Positions 31,303 through 40,831 are shown, numbered from the stretch's first letter. The stretch: DNA of 64,000 nt from Streptomyces zingiberis (GCF_012034935.1 NZ_JAATEN010000004.1:62001-126000), one strand, 5' to 3'. Notes: generated by a model not told the origin, from the letters alone. Numbers and translations are program-made.

Positions 31303-31914
31303 ATGAACCAGACCCTGGGCTCCCCGCCCCCGGAGCCCGGCAGCGAACCCCGCACCCGCCGGCGCCTCCTCCCCCGGCTGGCGCTCTTCGGCGCGCTGGT
31401 CGTCCTCCCCGTTCTCCTCCTCGCCCTCTTCAACGGCTCGGGCGGTGAGAAGCCCGGCACCTCGGCGAAGGTGGCCACGGCCGACGCCGCCGCCGACGGC
31501 GAGCGGACGGCCGGCGACCCGGACGGGGCCGACGACGAGGCCGCTGGCCCCGAGGCCGGCGAGCAGGGCGAGCACGGAAGCCACAGCGGCCACGGCGGAG
31601 CCACCGGCGCGAAGCCGACCTGCTCCGTCACCGTGAAGGACACCCCCAAGGGGGACGGCTACCGGGCGGCCGTGACGGTCACCAACACCGGAGACACGGA
31701 GATCGACAACTGGATGATGCACTCCAGCATCTCCCCGGACGCCGAGATGGGGAAGTACTGGAAGGCGGTCTACGGCAGTTACGGACTGGCCATCACCTTC
31801 GGCAACACCGAGCACAACGGGACGCTCGCGCCCGGCGCGTCCACCACCTTCGGCTTCGTGGTGAAGAACGGCACGGCGCCGCCGGCCCCGGCCAACGTCT
31901 GCATGGTCCACTGA
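31303..31914 (+). CDS. membrane-anchored CBM2 protein, no catalytic domain
   Basis: A 203-residue protein with a short basic cytoplasmic tail (TRRRLLPR), one uncleaved-looking TM helix (about residues 26-44), an acidic then His-rich linker (45-104, with EHGSHSGHGG), and a single C-terminal CBM2-like domain (105-203). The domain has the Cys107/Cys200 pair, VTVTNTGDTEIDNW, KYWKAVYG and GTLAPGASTTFGF signature elements. Two of the usual surface aromatics are present (Trp137, Trp153); the third position is His171 (NTEHNG instead of a Trp-Asn). It probably displays a cellulose-binding module on the cell surface. ATG 31303 has AAGGGAGAAG upstream. Confidence 0.85.
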   Translation: MNQTLGSPPPEPGSEPRTRRRLLPRLALFGALVVLPVLLLALFNGSGGEKPGTSAKVATADAAADGERTAGDPDGADDEAAGPEAGEQGEHGSHSGHGGATGAKPTCSVTVKDTPKGDGYRAAVTVTNTGDTEIDNWMMHSSISPDAEMGKYWKAVYGSYGLAITFGNTEHNGTLAPGASTTFGFVVKNGTAPPAPANVCMVH

Positions 31915-32006
31915 GTCCTGGCGCGGCCGGGGCGCGCGAGCCCTGGCCCGGGCCGGCCGGCGTCGTCAGACATTCGCCGGCATCGCCCGGGCCCGGACGC
32001 GCGGAT

Positions 32007-32045
32007 CCGCGGGTTCCCGGCCGCCGCCCGGCCGGGAACCCGCGG
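32007..32045. terminator. bidirectional terminator, CBM2 and ligase genes
   Basis: A perfect 16-bp stem (arms 32007-32022 and 32030-32045) with a 7-nt loop between convergent genes. Confidence 0.85.
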
Positions 32046-32060
32046 TGACGCCGGCGTCCG

Positions 32061-33590
32061 TCACCCTCCGGCCCGTACCTGCCGCAGCTTCTTCTTGTCG
32101 ACCTTTCCGACCGCGGTCACCGGCAGTGATTCCACCAGGACGACCTCCTTCGGCCGCTTGTACGCCGTGAGCACCTCGCGTGCGGCCGACATGATCTCTC
32201 CGGCACCGGTCCCGGGGCCGTCGGGCACGACGAAGGCGATGACCGCCTCACCCCAGTCCGGGTGCGGCACCCCGGTCACCGCCACCTCCCGGACCCCGGG
32301 CAGGCGCGCGAGGGCCTGCTCGACCTCGGCCGAGTACACGTTCAGCCCGCCGGTGATGATCATGTCCTTCTTGCGGTCCACGAGGTAGAGATAGCCGTCC
32401 TCGTCGAGACGGCCCAGGTCCCCGGTGTGCAGCCAGCCGTCGCGCAGCGCCTCGGCGGTTTCCGCCGCCCGGTTGAGGTAGCCCTCCATCGTGTAAGGGG
32501 TATGGGCGACGATCTCGCCCACCTCGCCGGGGCCGCAGACGGACCCGTCGGTGCCGTGGACCTCGACCCGCGCCATGGCGACCGCCTGCCCGCAACTGGA
32601 CAAGCGGTGCGCCGCATGGTCGAGCTGGTGATCGTCACGGCGCAGCCGGGTCAGGAAGTTGGGCGCTTCGGACTGCGCGTACAACTGCATGAACACCTGC
32701 CCAAAGATGCGCAGTCCCTGTTCCAGGCGTTCCACGGCGATCGGTGCGGCGCCGTAGAGAATCGTGCGCACGGTGCCGGTTTCGGTCTCCGGCCGCTCCG
32801 TCAGGGCGTCCAGCAGGCGGTAGATCATCGTTGGTACGAGAAACAGATAGCTGACGCCATCGCGGTGGATCCGGTCGAGTACGGCGGCGGTCTCGAAGCC
32901 TTCCTCGACGATCACCAGCGCGCCCTTGGTCAGTGCGGCCTGGAGCAGGAAGCCGGCGCTGTGGGGGAGGGGCGAGGTCAGCAGGAGGACGTCCTCCGCG
33001 ACCAGTTCCATCTCGATGAGGTGGGACAGAAGGTTGGCCGCGATGCCTCGCTGGGTGTGCACCACGCCCTTGGGGCGGCCGGTCGTGCCGCCGGTGTACA
33101 TGATCAGGGCGCGTGCCCCCGGCGGCACGGCCGGCTCGGCGGTCAGGGGGGCGTGCGTGATCACCTCCTCCCAGGTCCCCGGGCCGCTGCCGCCACCCCG
33201 GACGATCACCCGCGGATCGGCGCCCAGAGCCCTCGCCGCGTGGACGGAGTCCAGCCGGTCGGCCTCCACCAGGCACACCCGGGCACCGGAGTCCGCCACG
33301 GCGTAGGCCTGCTCGTCGGCCGAGAGCATCAGGTTCACCGGCACCTTCGCCGCGCCCAGCAACGTGATCGCCAGGTCGGCCACCACGTACTCCACCCCGT
33401 TCCTCAGAATGACCGCCACCGGGTCGCCCGGACCTGTGCCGCACGCCTGGAGGTGGCCGGCCACCGCCCGGGACATCTGCTCGAGTTCCGCGTACGACCA
33501 GGTCCGGCCGTCCGCCACCAGCGCCGGACGCCTGCCGTGGCGCCGCACCGCCGCCGACAGGTGATCGCGGAGAACCATGTCGAACCCCAT
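32061..33590 (-). CDS. AMP-forming acyl-CoA synthetase
   Basis: A 509-residue ANL-family ligase that activates a carboxylic acid to its CoA thioester through an acyl-adenylate. The P-loop YTGGTTGRPKG starts at residue 165, YGAAP and QLYAQSEAPN form the AMP site, and HTGDLGRLDEDG marks the hinge. The catalytic Lys lies in TAVGKVDKKKL near the end. In the binding pocket QSEA replaces the common GxTE. It is the last gene of a leftward operon, 5 bp after the metallo-hydrolase gene. The start is ATG 33590, with ATG 33578 an alternative. Substrate unknown. Confidence 0.9.
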   Translation of the reverse strand: MGFDMVLRDHLSAAVRRHGRRPALVADGRTWSYAELEQMSRAVAGHLQACGTGPGDPVAVILRNGVEYVVADLAITLLGAAKVPVNLMLSADEQAYAVADSGARVCLVEADRLDSVHAARALGADPRVIVRGGGSGPGTWEEVITHAPLTAEPAVPPGARALIMYTGGTTGRPKGVVHTQRGIAANLLSHLIEMELVAEDVLLLTSPLPHSAGFLLQAALTKGALVIVEEGFETAAVLDRIHRDGVSYLFLVPTMIYRLLDALTERPETETGTVRTILYGAAPIAVERLEQGLRIFGQVFMQLYAQSEAPNFLTRLRRDDHQLDHAAHRLSSCGQAVAMARVEVHGTDGSVCGPGEVGEIVAHTPYTMEGYLNRAAETAEALRDGWLHTGDLGRLDEDGYLYLVDRKKDMIITGGLNVYSAEVEQALARLPGVREVAVTGVPHPDWGEAVIAFVVPDGPGTGAGEIMSAAREVLTAYKRPKEVVLVESLPVTAVGKVDKKKLRQVRAGG

Positions 33591-33595
33591 GGCGA

Positions 33596-34543
33596 TCAGA
33601 CCCGGGTGACGATCGGATGGCCGAGCCACGCCACCGCGTCCGCGAGGGCCGCCGACCGCACCACCGGGACACCGTTCAGCTCGGCGTAGGCGGCGTGCAC
33701 GTTCAGCACGAACCGTTCCGGGTCGAGCAGGTGCGTCCAGTCCGACAGATCGGCGCTCCGCGCCACCCCGAGGGGGGTCAGCCCCTCCGCGAGGCCCCGC
33801 CGGCTCTCGGCGAGCACGAAGCGGTAGTACCTCTCGTGTTCCGCGAGGGTCTCCGCGAACCCGGCGGCGTCCAGGACCTCGCCGTGACCCGGTACGACGA
33901 CCGCGGGCCGGAGGGAGGCCATCCACCCGAGGCAGTCGATCGCACCGGACGGGCTGCCCACCATGATCATCGGCGTGTGCCCCGGGAACAGCAGGTCGCC
34001 GGTGAACACGACGCGCACGTCGGGGATCCAGACGATCACGTCGCCATCGGTGTGCGCGGTGTATCCGGGGTGGAGCAGCTCGATCCTGCGATCACCGAGA
34101 TGGATCGACATGCCCGAGGAGATCGTCAGTTCGGGCGCCCGCAGCGTCAGGTCGCCGAACTCCGGCGTGGGCTCCCAGAAGCCCGGGAACGAGCCGAGCG
34201 TGGTGTCCTTGAGCAGTCCGGCCCGCATGTTCTCATGCCCTATCAACCGGGTCGAGCCGGGGAGCAGGGAGTTCCCGTAGGTGTGGTCGCCGTGGTGGTG
34301 GGTGTTGACCGCGAACTCCAGTGATCGCGAGGGGTGCGCCGCCGTGACGGCGTCCAGGAACGCCCGGGTGCGCCGCTCCGTCGTGCAGGTGTCCACCACC
34401 AGGACCGATGTGCCCCCGGCGACGCAGCCCGCGTTGTTGATCCACCAGGTGCCGTCCGGCTGGACCCAGGCGTGGACGCCGTCGGCGACCTCCAGCAGTC
34501 GGCAGCCCGGGAGAGCCGGGCCTGCCTGTCCGATCGCGTTCAT
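33596..34543 (-). CDS. metallo-beta-lactamase-fold hydrolase
   Basis: A 315-residue cytosolic hydrolase. The zinc-binding HxHxDH motif appears as THHHGDHTYG (residues 81-90); later ligands are in HTDGDV (His/Asp) and VVPGHGE. The set resembles class B-type MBL-fold esterases, lactonases and thioesterases in degradation operons. It starts with ATG overlapping the permease stop codon (ATGA), so translation is coupled to the transporter. Confidence 0.88.
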   Translation of the reverse strand: MNAIGQAGPALPGCRLLEVADGVHAWVQPDGTWWINNAGCVAGGTSVLVVDTCTTERRTRAFLDAVTAAHPSRSLEFAVNTHHHGDHTYGNSLLPGSTRLIGHENMRAGLLKDTTLGSFPGFWEPTPEFGDLTLRAPELTISSGMSIHLGDRRIELLHPGYTAHTDGDVIVWIPDVRVVFTGDLLFPGHTPMIMVGSPSGAIDCLGWMASLRPAVVVPGHGEVLDAAGFAETLAEHERYYRFVLAESRRGLAEGLTPLGVARSADLSDWTHLLDPERFVLNVHAAYAELNGVPVVRSAALADAVAWLGHPIVTRV

Positions 34544-35583
34544 CGCACACCTCCCAGGCGGCGCTTGGCCAGCAGGGCCGACACCGCGACCGCGATGACG
34601 ACCGCGGCGCCGTTGAAGAAGGGCTCGACCCAGTCGTCGGCACCGGCGAGGGTCAGGCCGTTGATGCTGATCGCGACGGAGAAGACGCCGACGAGGGTTC
34701 CGGCGACGGTGAACCGCCCCGGTTTGATGGTCGTCGAGCCGAGGAAGATCGCCGCCAGCGCGGGCAGGGTGTATCCCGCGCCGACACCGGCCGCGGCGCT
34801 GCCCGTCCGCGCCAGCAGCAGCACGCCCGCCAGCCCGGCGAGCGCGCCCGAGACGGCGAAGGCCAGCATCACCGACCGGGCGACGGGCAGGCCCACCAGC
34901 CGGGCCGCGGACTCGTTCGAGCCGATCGACAGCAGCGTGCGGCCGAACACCGTCAGGCCGAGCAGATAGGCGACGGCCAGCGCGACGACGACGAGCAGCC
35001 ACACGGGCCGGGCCACCCCCAGCCAGTACTGGTTCCCGAAGGCCGCGAGACCGTCGGGAATCCCGAGCAGGGTCGTGTCCCCGGCCAGGTACGAGCCCAC
35101 GCCGGCCAGCAGCGTCGACATGCCCAAGGTGATGACCAGGGAACTCGCGTTGAAGTAGGCGATGATCACCCCGTTGACGAGCCCGATGACCAGACCGGTC
35201 AGCATGCCCGCGAGGACACCGAGCGGCAGCGGCAGGCCCAGCTGGGTCACGACGGTGGCCGTGGTGATGGACGAGACCATGACGATGGCGCCCACGGACA
35301 GGTCGAAGCGTTCGGCCACGAGCGGGATCAGGGCGGCGAGGGCGGCGATGACGAGGATCGACTCGTTGGCCAGGATGTTGCGGAGGTTCGCGGTGGTGGC
35401 GAAGGTGTCCGAGGTCCCGGGCCAGAGTGCGAAGAACGCGGTGATCGCCAGCAGGAGAAAGACCAGGCCGAACCGCTCGACGACATGCAGCAGCCGGCGT
35501 GCCGGCCGGGTTTCCGCCACCGTGGCCGCCGGCTCGGTGGGTGGGCTGTCGGTGGGGAGTTGCGTCACCGAGGGGGTGCTCAT
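34540..35583 (-). CDS. ABC transporter permease, CUT2/ribose type
   Basis: A 347-residue inner-membrane protein with about ten hydrophobic segments and the RbsC-type signature region GSNESAARLVGLPVARSVMLAFAVSG (EAA-like loop near residue 215). It pairs with the adjacent double-ABC ATPase and binding lipoprotein to form one importer. The start ATG overlaps the ATPase stop (ATGA). The N-terminal 35 residues are polar and rich in Pro/Thr. Confidence 0.92.
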   Translation of the reverse strand: MSTPSVTQLPTDSPPTEPAATVAETRPARRLLHVVERFGLVFLLLAITAFFALWPGTSDTFATTANLRNILANESILVIAALAALIPLVAERFDLSVGAIVMVSSITTATVVTQLGLPLPLGVLAGMLTGLVIGLVNGVIIAYFNASSLVITLGMSTLLAGVGSYLAGDTTLLGIPDGLAAFGNQYWLGVARPVWLLVVVALAVAYLLGLTVFGRTLLSIGSNESAARLVGLPVARSVMLAFAVSGALAGLAGVLLLARTGSAAAGVGAGYTLPALAAIFLGSTTIKPGRFTVAGTLVGVFSVAISINGLTLAGADDWVEPFFNGAAVVIAVAVSALLAKRRLGGVR

Positions 35584-37127
35584 TGGTCCTCCGTGGAGTG
35601 GAACAGGGTGTTCACGACCCATTCGCGGGTGATGGCGGAGCCGGTGGCGCAGGCGACCGGGGAGCCGCGCTCGAACACATGGACACGGTCCGCGAGGTGG
35701 AGCAGCTCATCGAGGTCCGAGCTCACCAGGAGCACCCCCGCACCGCCGCGGGCGACCTCCGTGATCTGCTCGTAGATCTCGGCGCGGGAACCGACGTCGA
35801 CCCCCTGCGTGGGCTCGTCGAGCAGCAGGAGCCTCGGATTCCGGCGCAGCCACCGCGCCAGGACGGCCTTCTGCTGGTTACCGCCGGACAGGTTGACCAT
35901 CACGGTGTCCGGGGCCACCGTGCGGATCGAGAACCGGGTGATGTCGGCAGTCGCGTCCCCGAGCTCGTCCCGTCTGCGGAAGAAACCTTTCTTCATGTAG
36001 CGGTGGAGGCCGGCGGCCGAGAGGTTCATCTCCAGGCCGAGGCCGTGGAACGAACTGTGCAGGGCCCGGTCCTCGGGCACGTAGGCGGCGCCGCCGCGGA
36101 TCGCGGCCCCGATGCTGCCGCGGCGCAGCGGGCGGCCGCCGAGCAGGACCCGGCCCGACACGTGGCCGTGGACACCGAAGACGGTCTCCAGCAGGGACGT
36201 CCGGCCGGAGCCGACCAGCCCCGCCACCGCGACGATCTCGCCGGGGTGGACGTCGAGGTCGACACCGTGGAGAGGCCCTCCGGTGAGGCCTTCGACCCGC
36301 AGCACCGGGGTGGCCGAGCGATCGGCCTGGGCGGGGCCGCGCTTGTGGAGGATGCCGCGTTCCTCCCCGACGATCAACCGGGTCAGCTCGCGCCGGTCGA
36401 GACCTTCCACGGGCCGGGTGGTCCGGTGGACGCCGTCGCGGAGCACCGTCACCGAGTGACTGTGGTCGAGCACCTCGTCGAGACGGTGGCTCACATAGAG
36501 GATGGTCTGGCCGCCGGCGACCAGGGTGCCGAGCCGCTCGAGAAGCTCGTCCACCTCGGTGTGCGGGAGGCGTGCCGTCGGCTCGTCGAGCACGAGGAGG
36601 CCGACCCCCGTGGTGTCCGCGTCGCGCAGCCCGCGCGCGATCGCCACCAGGGTGGCTTCCGCGGGCCGGAGCCCGGCCACGGAACGGCGTGCCGCCACCG
36701 GGACCCCGAGCCGGTCGAGCACGTCTTGCGCCTGCTCGTGCGCGGCCCGCCAGTCGATCGATCGGTAGGCCCGGGGAAGCTCCGGGCCCAGCAGGTTCTC
36801 CGTGACGCTCAGGGCACGGAAGAGCCCCAGGTCCTGGTGGACGAAGCGGATACCGGCCTGGTGGGACCAGGCGGGGGTGATGTCGTCGGCCCCCCGCGCG
36901 TGCGGCCCGACGGTGATCGTGCCACCCGGATCGGCGCGGTACACCCCCGCCAGGACCTTGATGAGGGTCGATTTCCCCGACCCGTTGCCCCCCACCAGGG
37001 AGTGGAACCGGCCCGGGGTGACCGAGAAGGTCACGTCGTCGAGGGCCCGCATGCCGGGGAAGCTCTTCGTCACGCCCGAGAGAGCGAGGGCGGCCGGCGC
37101 GGCGGCAGGGGAGAGCGCCGCGTTCAC
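35580..37127 (-). CDS. ABC transporter ATP-binding protein, tandem domains (RbsA/MglA type)
   Basis: A 515-residue fusion of two ATPase domains that energises the CUT2 importer. Domain 1 has Walker A GGNGSGKST (Lys52) and Walker B LLVLDEPTARL; domain 2 has a degenerate Walker A (GLVGSGRTS, Lys replaced by Arg), which is normal for this family, and Walker B LLLLDEPTQGVDVG. The start is GTG 37127, overlapping the stop of the binding-protein gene (GTGA). Confidence 0.93.
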   Translation of the reverse strand: MNAALSPAAAPAALALSGVTKSFPGMRALDDVTFSVTPGRFHSLVGGNGSGKSTLIKVLAGVYRADPGGTITVGPHARGADDITPAWSHQAGIRFVHQDLGLFRALSVTENLLGPELPRAYRSIDWRAAHEQAQDVLDRLGVPVAARRSVAGLRPAEATLVAIARGLRDADTTGVGLLVLDEPTARLPHTEVDELLERLGTLVAGGQTILYVSHRLDEVLDHSHSVTVLRDGVHRTTRPVEGLDRRELTRLIVGEERGILHKRGPAQADRSATPVLRVEGLTGGPLHGVDLDVHPGEIVAVAGLVGSGRTSLLETVFGVHGHVSGRVLLGGRPLRRGSIGAAIRGGAAYVPEDRALHSSFHGLGLEMNLSAAGLHRYMKKGFFRRRDELGDATADITRFSIRTVAPDTVMVNLSGGNQQKAVLARWLRRNPRLLLLDEPTQGVDVGSRAEIYEQITEVARGGAGVLLVSSDLDELLHLADRVHVFERGSPVACATGSAITREWVVNTLFHSTEDQ

Positions 37128-38296
37128 CGGCGCCCCGTCCAGATCCGCCGGTAGTTGTCGACGTAGGGGGTGCTCGGGTCGTTGCCGTCGTACACGTCGG
37201 ACTTGGGCAGGTGGCCGGCGTCCATGCTGCCGAAGCCGAACCCGGCGTCGACGGCCTTCTCACCGGCGAACATGCGGTTCACGCCATCCGCCGCCGCCCA
37301 GCCGGTCCAGCGCCAGGGGCGTCCGAGGGCGAACGACTGGGTGCCGCTCTTGATGAGCTTGACCGAGGCCGGCACCCCCTCCTGCCCGACGAGCAGGATC
37401 TCGCGGCCGCCGGCCCGTGCCTGCTGCACCGCGGAAGCCACCCCCAGGGAGATCGCGGCATCGACGGGTACGGTCACCACGTTCGCCCGGGGGGCTTTCT
37501 GTAGCGCCGCGGAGACCTTCCCCTGCAGCTTGCCTGCCGCGAGGTCCGCTCCGGTGTAGGACACGGTCGTCACCGTGCAGCCACCGCAGTCCTTGAAGCG
37601 CTCGTGTGCGGATTCGCCGATGTGGCGGGTACCGGCCGAGTCGTCCTGGCGGAGCTGGACGATGTCGGCCTTCCCCTTGGTCTTCGCGATCACCCAGTCC
37701 GCCTGGCCGGGTCCGACGTAGGTGTCGGTGAAGGCCGCGTAGTCGGCGTCGTCCGGGCCCCAGACGAGTTCACCGTCGAAGAGCGCCGTGCCGCCGCCGA
37801 CGGCGTACTTGTCGTCGCAGTCGAGCGCGTTGGCCCCGAACACCTTCGTCCCGGACTTCTGGGCGGCCTGGATCGCGCCCTTCACCGGTGCGCAGTCGAT
37901 CCCGAACAGCACGAGGGCGTCGGCGTTCGCCGCGGCCGCCGCCCGGATCTGCGCGTTGTACACCGAGGGATCGAGCTTGCCGTCGGCGATCGTGGTCTTC
38001 CAGCCGAGCACTTTGCCCGCCTCCGCAAGTCCCTCCGCCGGCATGCTGCACCCTGGTGCCACCGTCGAGCAGGCGATGGCCCAGACCTTCTTGCCCTTCT
38101 GGGCCTTGGGGCCGTCGGCGGGCAGCTCACGGTCGGTGCCGGCGAGGTTCGCCGCCGTCACCTTGCGGGCGGAGGCGAGCACCTCCGCGCTGGTCGCCTC
38201 GCCGGCGGACGGCTTGCCGTCCTCTCCGCCGGAGCCGCACGCCGTCAGGGCGGCTGCCATGGCGAGCACGGTGAGGGTGGCCTGAGTCTTCTTCAT
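37124..38296 (-). CDS. ABC transporter substrate-binding lipoprotein
   Basis: A 390-residue periplasmic-binding-protein type 1 lipoprotein: lipobox LTAC (Cys20), then a Gly/Ser linker and two Rossmann-like lobes as in ribose-binding proteins. It holds an unusually high number of Cys in pairs (ACSTVAPGCS, FGIDCAPVK, ALDCDDKY, FKDCGGCTV), which may form disulphides outside the membrane. The ligand is not necessarily a sugar, because the operon encodes amidohydrolase, ligase and FAH-type enzymes. AAGGAG precedes ATG 38296. Confidence 0.9.
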   Translation of the reverse strand: MKKTQATLTVLAMAAALTACGSGGEDGKPSAGEATSAEVLASARKVTAANLAGTDRELPADGPKAQKGKKVWAIACSTVAPGCSMPAEGLAEAGKVLGWKTTIADGKLDPSVYNAQIRAAAAANADALVLFGIDCAPVKGAIQAAQKSGTKVFGANALDCDDKYAVGGGTALFDGELVWGPDDADYAAFTDTYVGPGQADWVIAKTKGKADIVQLRQDDSAGTRHIGESAHERFKDCGGCTVTTVSYTGADLAAGKLQGKVSAALQKAPRANVVTVPVDAAISLGVASAVQQARAGGREILLVGQEGVPASVKLIKSGTQSFALGRPWRWTGWAAADGVNRMFAGEKAVDAGFGFGSMDAGHLPKSDVYDGNDPSTPYVDNYRRIWTGRR

Positions 38297-38393
38297 GTGG
38301 TGTCTCCTTGTGAGCGCCCCCGGCCCGCCGAGATGGTCGCTGTCGGCCGGACGGGGCGGGATCGGCTTCCCCCTGGGTGTTCCGTCGCGCTGC

Positions 38394-39815
38394 TCACCGG
38401 CCCGAGTTCGAGACGCGGTGCTCGAGTTCGGTGCCCATCCACACCGGTTTCTCCGGGGCCCAGCCGTGGCCGGCGCGTACCACCCGGTCGACCCAGGCGC
38501 CGGACTCGTCGAGTCCCTTGATCGCCTTACGGGAGATCGACGGGAGGAGCCGTCCGCCCTCCTTGACGGTGTCGCCGCCGACGAGCACCGTGTCGATGTC
38601 GGCGACGGTCACATGCATGACGATGGCGTTGACCGGATCGACGACCGGGTGCAGCCGCGGCGTGTCCGCCCGGATCAGCAGGAGGTCGGCGGCCTTGCCC
38701 ACCTCGATCGAGCCGCAGACGTCGCCGAGTCCGAGGCCCCGGGCGCCGCCCAGAGTCGCGAAGTGCAGGACGTCCTCCGTCCGCAGCGCGACGTCCTGGA
38801 GCGCCGAGGTGCCCTCCGCCTCGATGACCGGCTGGTGGTAGCGGCCCCGCTCGCTGGCGAGGGCGATCCGCATGGCGGTGAAGAGGTCGGGCGAGTTGTT
38901 CGACTGGATGTCGGAGCCGAGCCCTGTCGTCACCCCGGCCCGGTCCGCGGCGCGCAGGACCGTGTAACCCAGCCCCATGCCCACCTCGGTCTCCGGTGTC
39001 GAGGAGACGGCGCAGCCGGTGTCGGCGAGAATCTTGAGATCGTCGGCGTCGGCACAGTTGCAGTGCGAGTGGAGCTGCTTCTCCCACAGGAGCCCGGCCT
39101 CGTGCCACTGCCGGATGTCGGACCGGTGGCCCGGCCGCCACCGCGTGTTCGTGTGCGGGTGGACCAGGCCGTCCAGCTCCTGGCCCATCCGGATCTCCTG
39201 GGCGATCCGCTCGAACGGGACGCGCGCCATCTCGTGCGGGGACACCCCGAAGCGGACGCGGTCGCCGTCACCGCCGAAGTACGTGGACCGGATCCGGCGG
39301 GCGTCGTCGTAGCGCTGTTCGGGCCTGGTGAACCAGGGGTCGTCGACGGGCTGGTGGTAGAACCCGTAGCACCAGACGGCGCGGATGCCCGAGTCCTTGA
39401 TGGCGGTGATGCCCGCGTCGGCGTGTTCGGGGGTCACGATGCAGTGGGAGAAGTCCACCGTGCAGGTGGTTCCGGCGTCCAGCAGGCCCGCGGCGGCGCC
39501 GTAGGTGCCGTTGTAGACGTCGACGGCCCGATGGCTTCCCGAGTGGTTGCGCCGGATCGTCCAGAAGTAGTCGTCAAGGGTGAAGTCGGAGGTGAGGGCC
39601 CGCATCGTCGCCTGCCAGAGGTGGTGATGCGTGTCCACGAGGCCCGGGATGATCCAGGCCCAGGAGACGTCCCGCACCTCCGCTCCGTCCCGCGCGAGAT
39701 CGTTCCCGATCCCGGTGATGACACCGTCGGTGATCTTGAGGTCGACCTTCTGGAACTGCCGGAGCCGAGGGTCGCCGACGACGGCATGCGCGCCCGCGAG
39801 GATGTAGGTGCTCAA
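38394..39815 (-). CDS. amidohydrolase (SsnA/TrzN/cytosine-deaminase-like)
   Basis: A 473-residue metal-dependent hydrolase with the subtype of chlorohydrolases and guanine or hydroxyatrazine deaminases. The HxH metal pair is in VDTHHHLWQ (His63, His65); LHSHCNCAD and GLGSDIQSNN give the later metal ligands (His, Asp). It probably removes an amino or substituted-amine group from a heterocycle. The start is TTG 39815, overlapping the FAH stop (TTGA), with AAAGG upstream; ATG is absent at this end. Confidence 0.87.
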   Translation of the reverse strand: MSTYILAGAHAVVGDPRLRQFQKVDLKITDGVITGIGNDLARDGAEVRDVSWAWIIPGLVDTHHHLWQATMRALTSDFTLDDYFWTIRRNHSGSHRAVDVYNGTYGAAAGLLDAGTTCTVDFSHCIVTPEHADAGITAIKDSGIRAVWCYGFYHQPVDDPWFTRPEQRYDDARRIRSTYFGGDGDRVRFGVSPHEMARVPFERIAQEIRMGQELDGLVHPHTNTRWRPGHRSDIRQWHEAGLLWEKQLHSHCNCADADDLKILADTGCAVSSTPETEVGMGLGYTVLRAADRAGVTTGLGSDIQSNNSPDLFTAMRIALASERGRYHQPVIEAEGTSALQDVALRTEDVLHFATLGGARGLGLGDVCGSIEVGKAADLLLIRADTPRLHPVVDPVNAIVMHVTVADIDTVLVGGDTVKEGGRLLPSISRKAIKGLDESGAWVDRVVRAGHGWAPEKPVWMGTELEHRVSNSGR

Positions 39816-40744
39816 GGTCTGTGCCTTTCAGGGGTGCGTGCGGTCCCGGGTGCGGGAGGACGCCGCCACGGGACCGCGGGGGCGGGCGCGGCGAGCCGGG
39901 AGGAGATGGTCCCGAGGGGGCCACCGTCGAGAAGGACGTGATCGCCGGCCTGGAGCCAGCCGCTGAAGCCCGGTGCGGCCGAGCCCTCCAGCAGACAGCC
40001 TCCGGGGATGGTTCCCGACGCGATGAGGTCTCCCGGGCGGACCTCCGCGCCGGACGAGGCGTAGGCGACGAGTTCCTCGAACGACCAGTCCATGCCGGTG
40101 AACGGTTTCGCCAGCACCGTCTCGCCGTTGACCTGGACGGAGACCTCGAAGGAGAAGCCATCGGCGCGCCGGTACGGCTCCGCTTCCGGTGCGGACAGGA
40201 TCCACGGCCCGAGGGAGACCGCGGCGTCCTTCCCCTTGCCCTGGCCGATCTGCATGACGCGTTCCTCGGCCTGGATGTCCCGTGCGCTCCAGTCGCAGTA
40301 CAGGACGTATCCGCCGATGCACGCGGTGGCCTCGGCCACGGTGAGGTTGGCGCCACCGGAGGTGAGCACCGCGGCGATCTCGAACTCGAAGTCGAACGCG
40401 GCGCTGCCGGGCGGGAGCGCCACCGGCGCGTCCCAGGGGTGCAGCGAGGCCGGATTCGCGAAGTAGAAAGCCGGCCGGTCGAACCACGGCGGGGGCAGCT
40501 CGTCGAACACACCGCGGGCTCTGCGGCAGTTCCGTACATGATCGAGGAACCCCACGCAGTCGCGCAGGCTCGCCGTCCAGTCGACCGGGAGCTCCGGGTG
40601 GAACCCGATCGTCCGGTGAGCGGCCGAGGCATCCGTGGCGAGTGCCTCGAGCACGCCCGGCGCACCGTCGGTCAGGCGCAGCCGGTCGCCGGCCACATGG
40701 CCTGCCACCGGCCCGTCAACGCTGTTCGTCCGTCCGACCGGCAC
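39812..40744 (-). CDS. fumarylacetoacetate hydrolase family protein
   Basis: A 310-residue FAH-family enzyme. The catalytic domain (about residues 95-285) contains FDFEFEIAAVL (metal-binding Glu pair), YCDWSARDIQAEE, SLGPWIL and GDLIASGTIPGGCLLEG. Members cut acylpyruvates such as fumarylpyruvate, or decarboxylate and hydrate related acids. GTG 40744 has AAGGAG upstream. It is the first gene of a leftward operon that continues into amidohydrolase and transporter genes, and it lies directly behind the TetR-type operator. Confidence 0.88.
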   Translation of the reverse strand: MPVGRTNSVDGPVAGHVAGDRLRLTDGAPGVLEALATDASAAHRTIGFHPELPVDWTASLRDCVGFLDHVRNCRRARGVFDELPPPWFDRPAFYFANPASLHPWDAPVALPPGSAAFDFEFEIAAVLTSGGANLTVAEATACIGGYVLYCDWSARDIQAEERVMQIGQGKGKDAAVSLGPWILSAPEAEPYRRADGFSFEVSVQVNGETVLAKPFTGMDWSFEELVAYASSGAEVRPGDLIASGTIPGGCLLEGSAAPGFSGWLQAGDHVLLDGGPLGTISSRLAAPAPAVPWRRPPAPGTARTPERHRP

Positions 40745-40770
40745 CTGGCCATCTCCTTACACTCGAACTA

Positions 40771-40794
40771 CTCATTACACTGAAGTGTAGTGAG
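40771..40794. promoter_or_regulatory. TetR-type operator of the catabolic operon
   Basis: An extended inverted repeat with core TACACTgaAGTGTA and matching CTCA/TGAG outer arms; 11 of 12 pairs match. It lies 27 bp before the FAH start. A TTGACA hexamer on the minus strand (40816-40821) is just upstream. The same core occurs before the TetR gene at 45984-46001. Confidence 0.8.
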
Positions 40795-40831
40795 TTTGAG
40801 TTCCCTGTATCACACTGTCAAGAGGGTGGAC

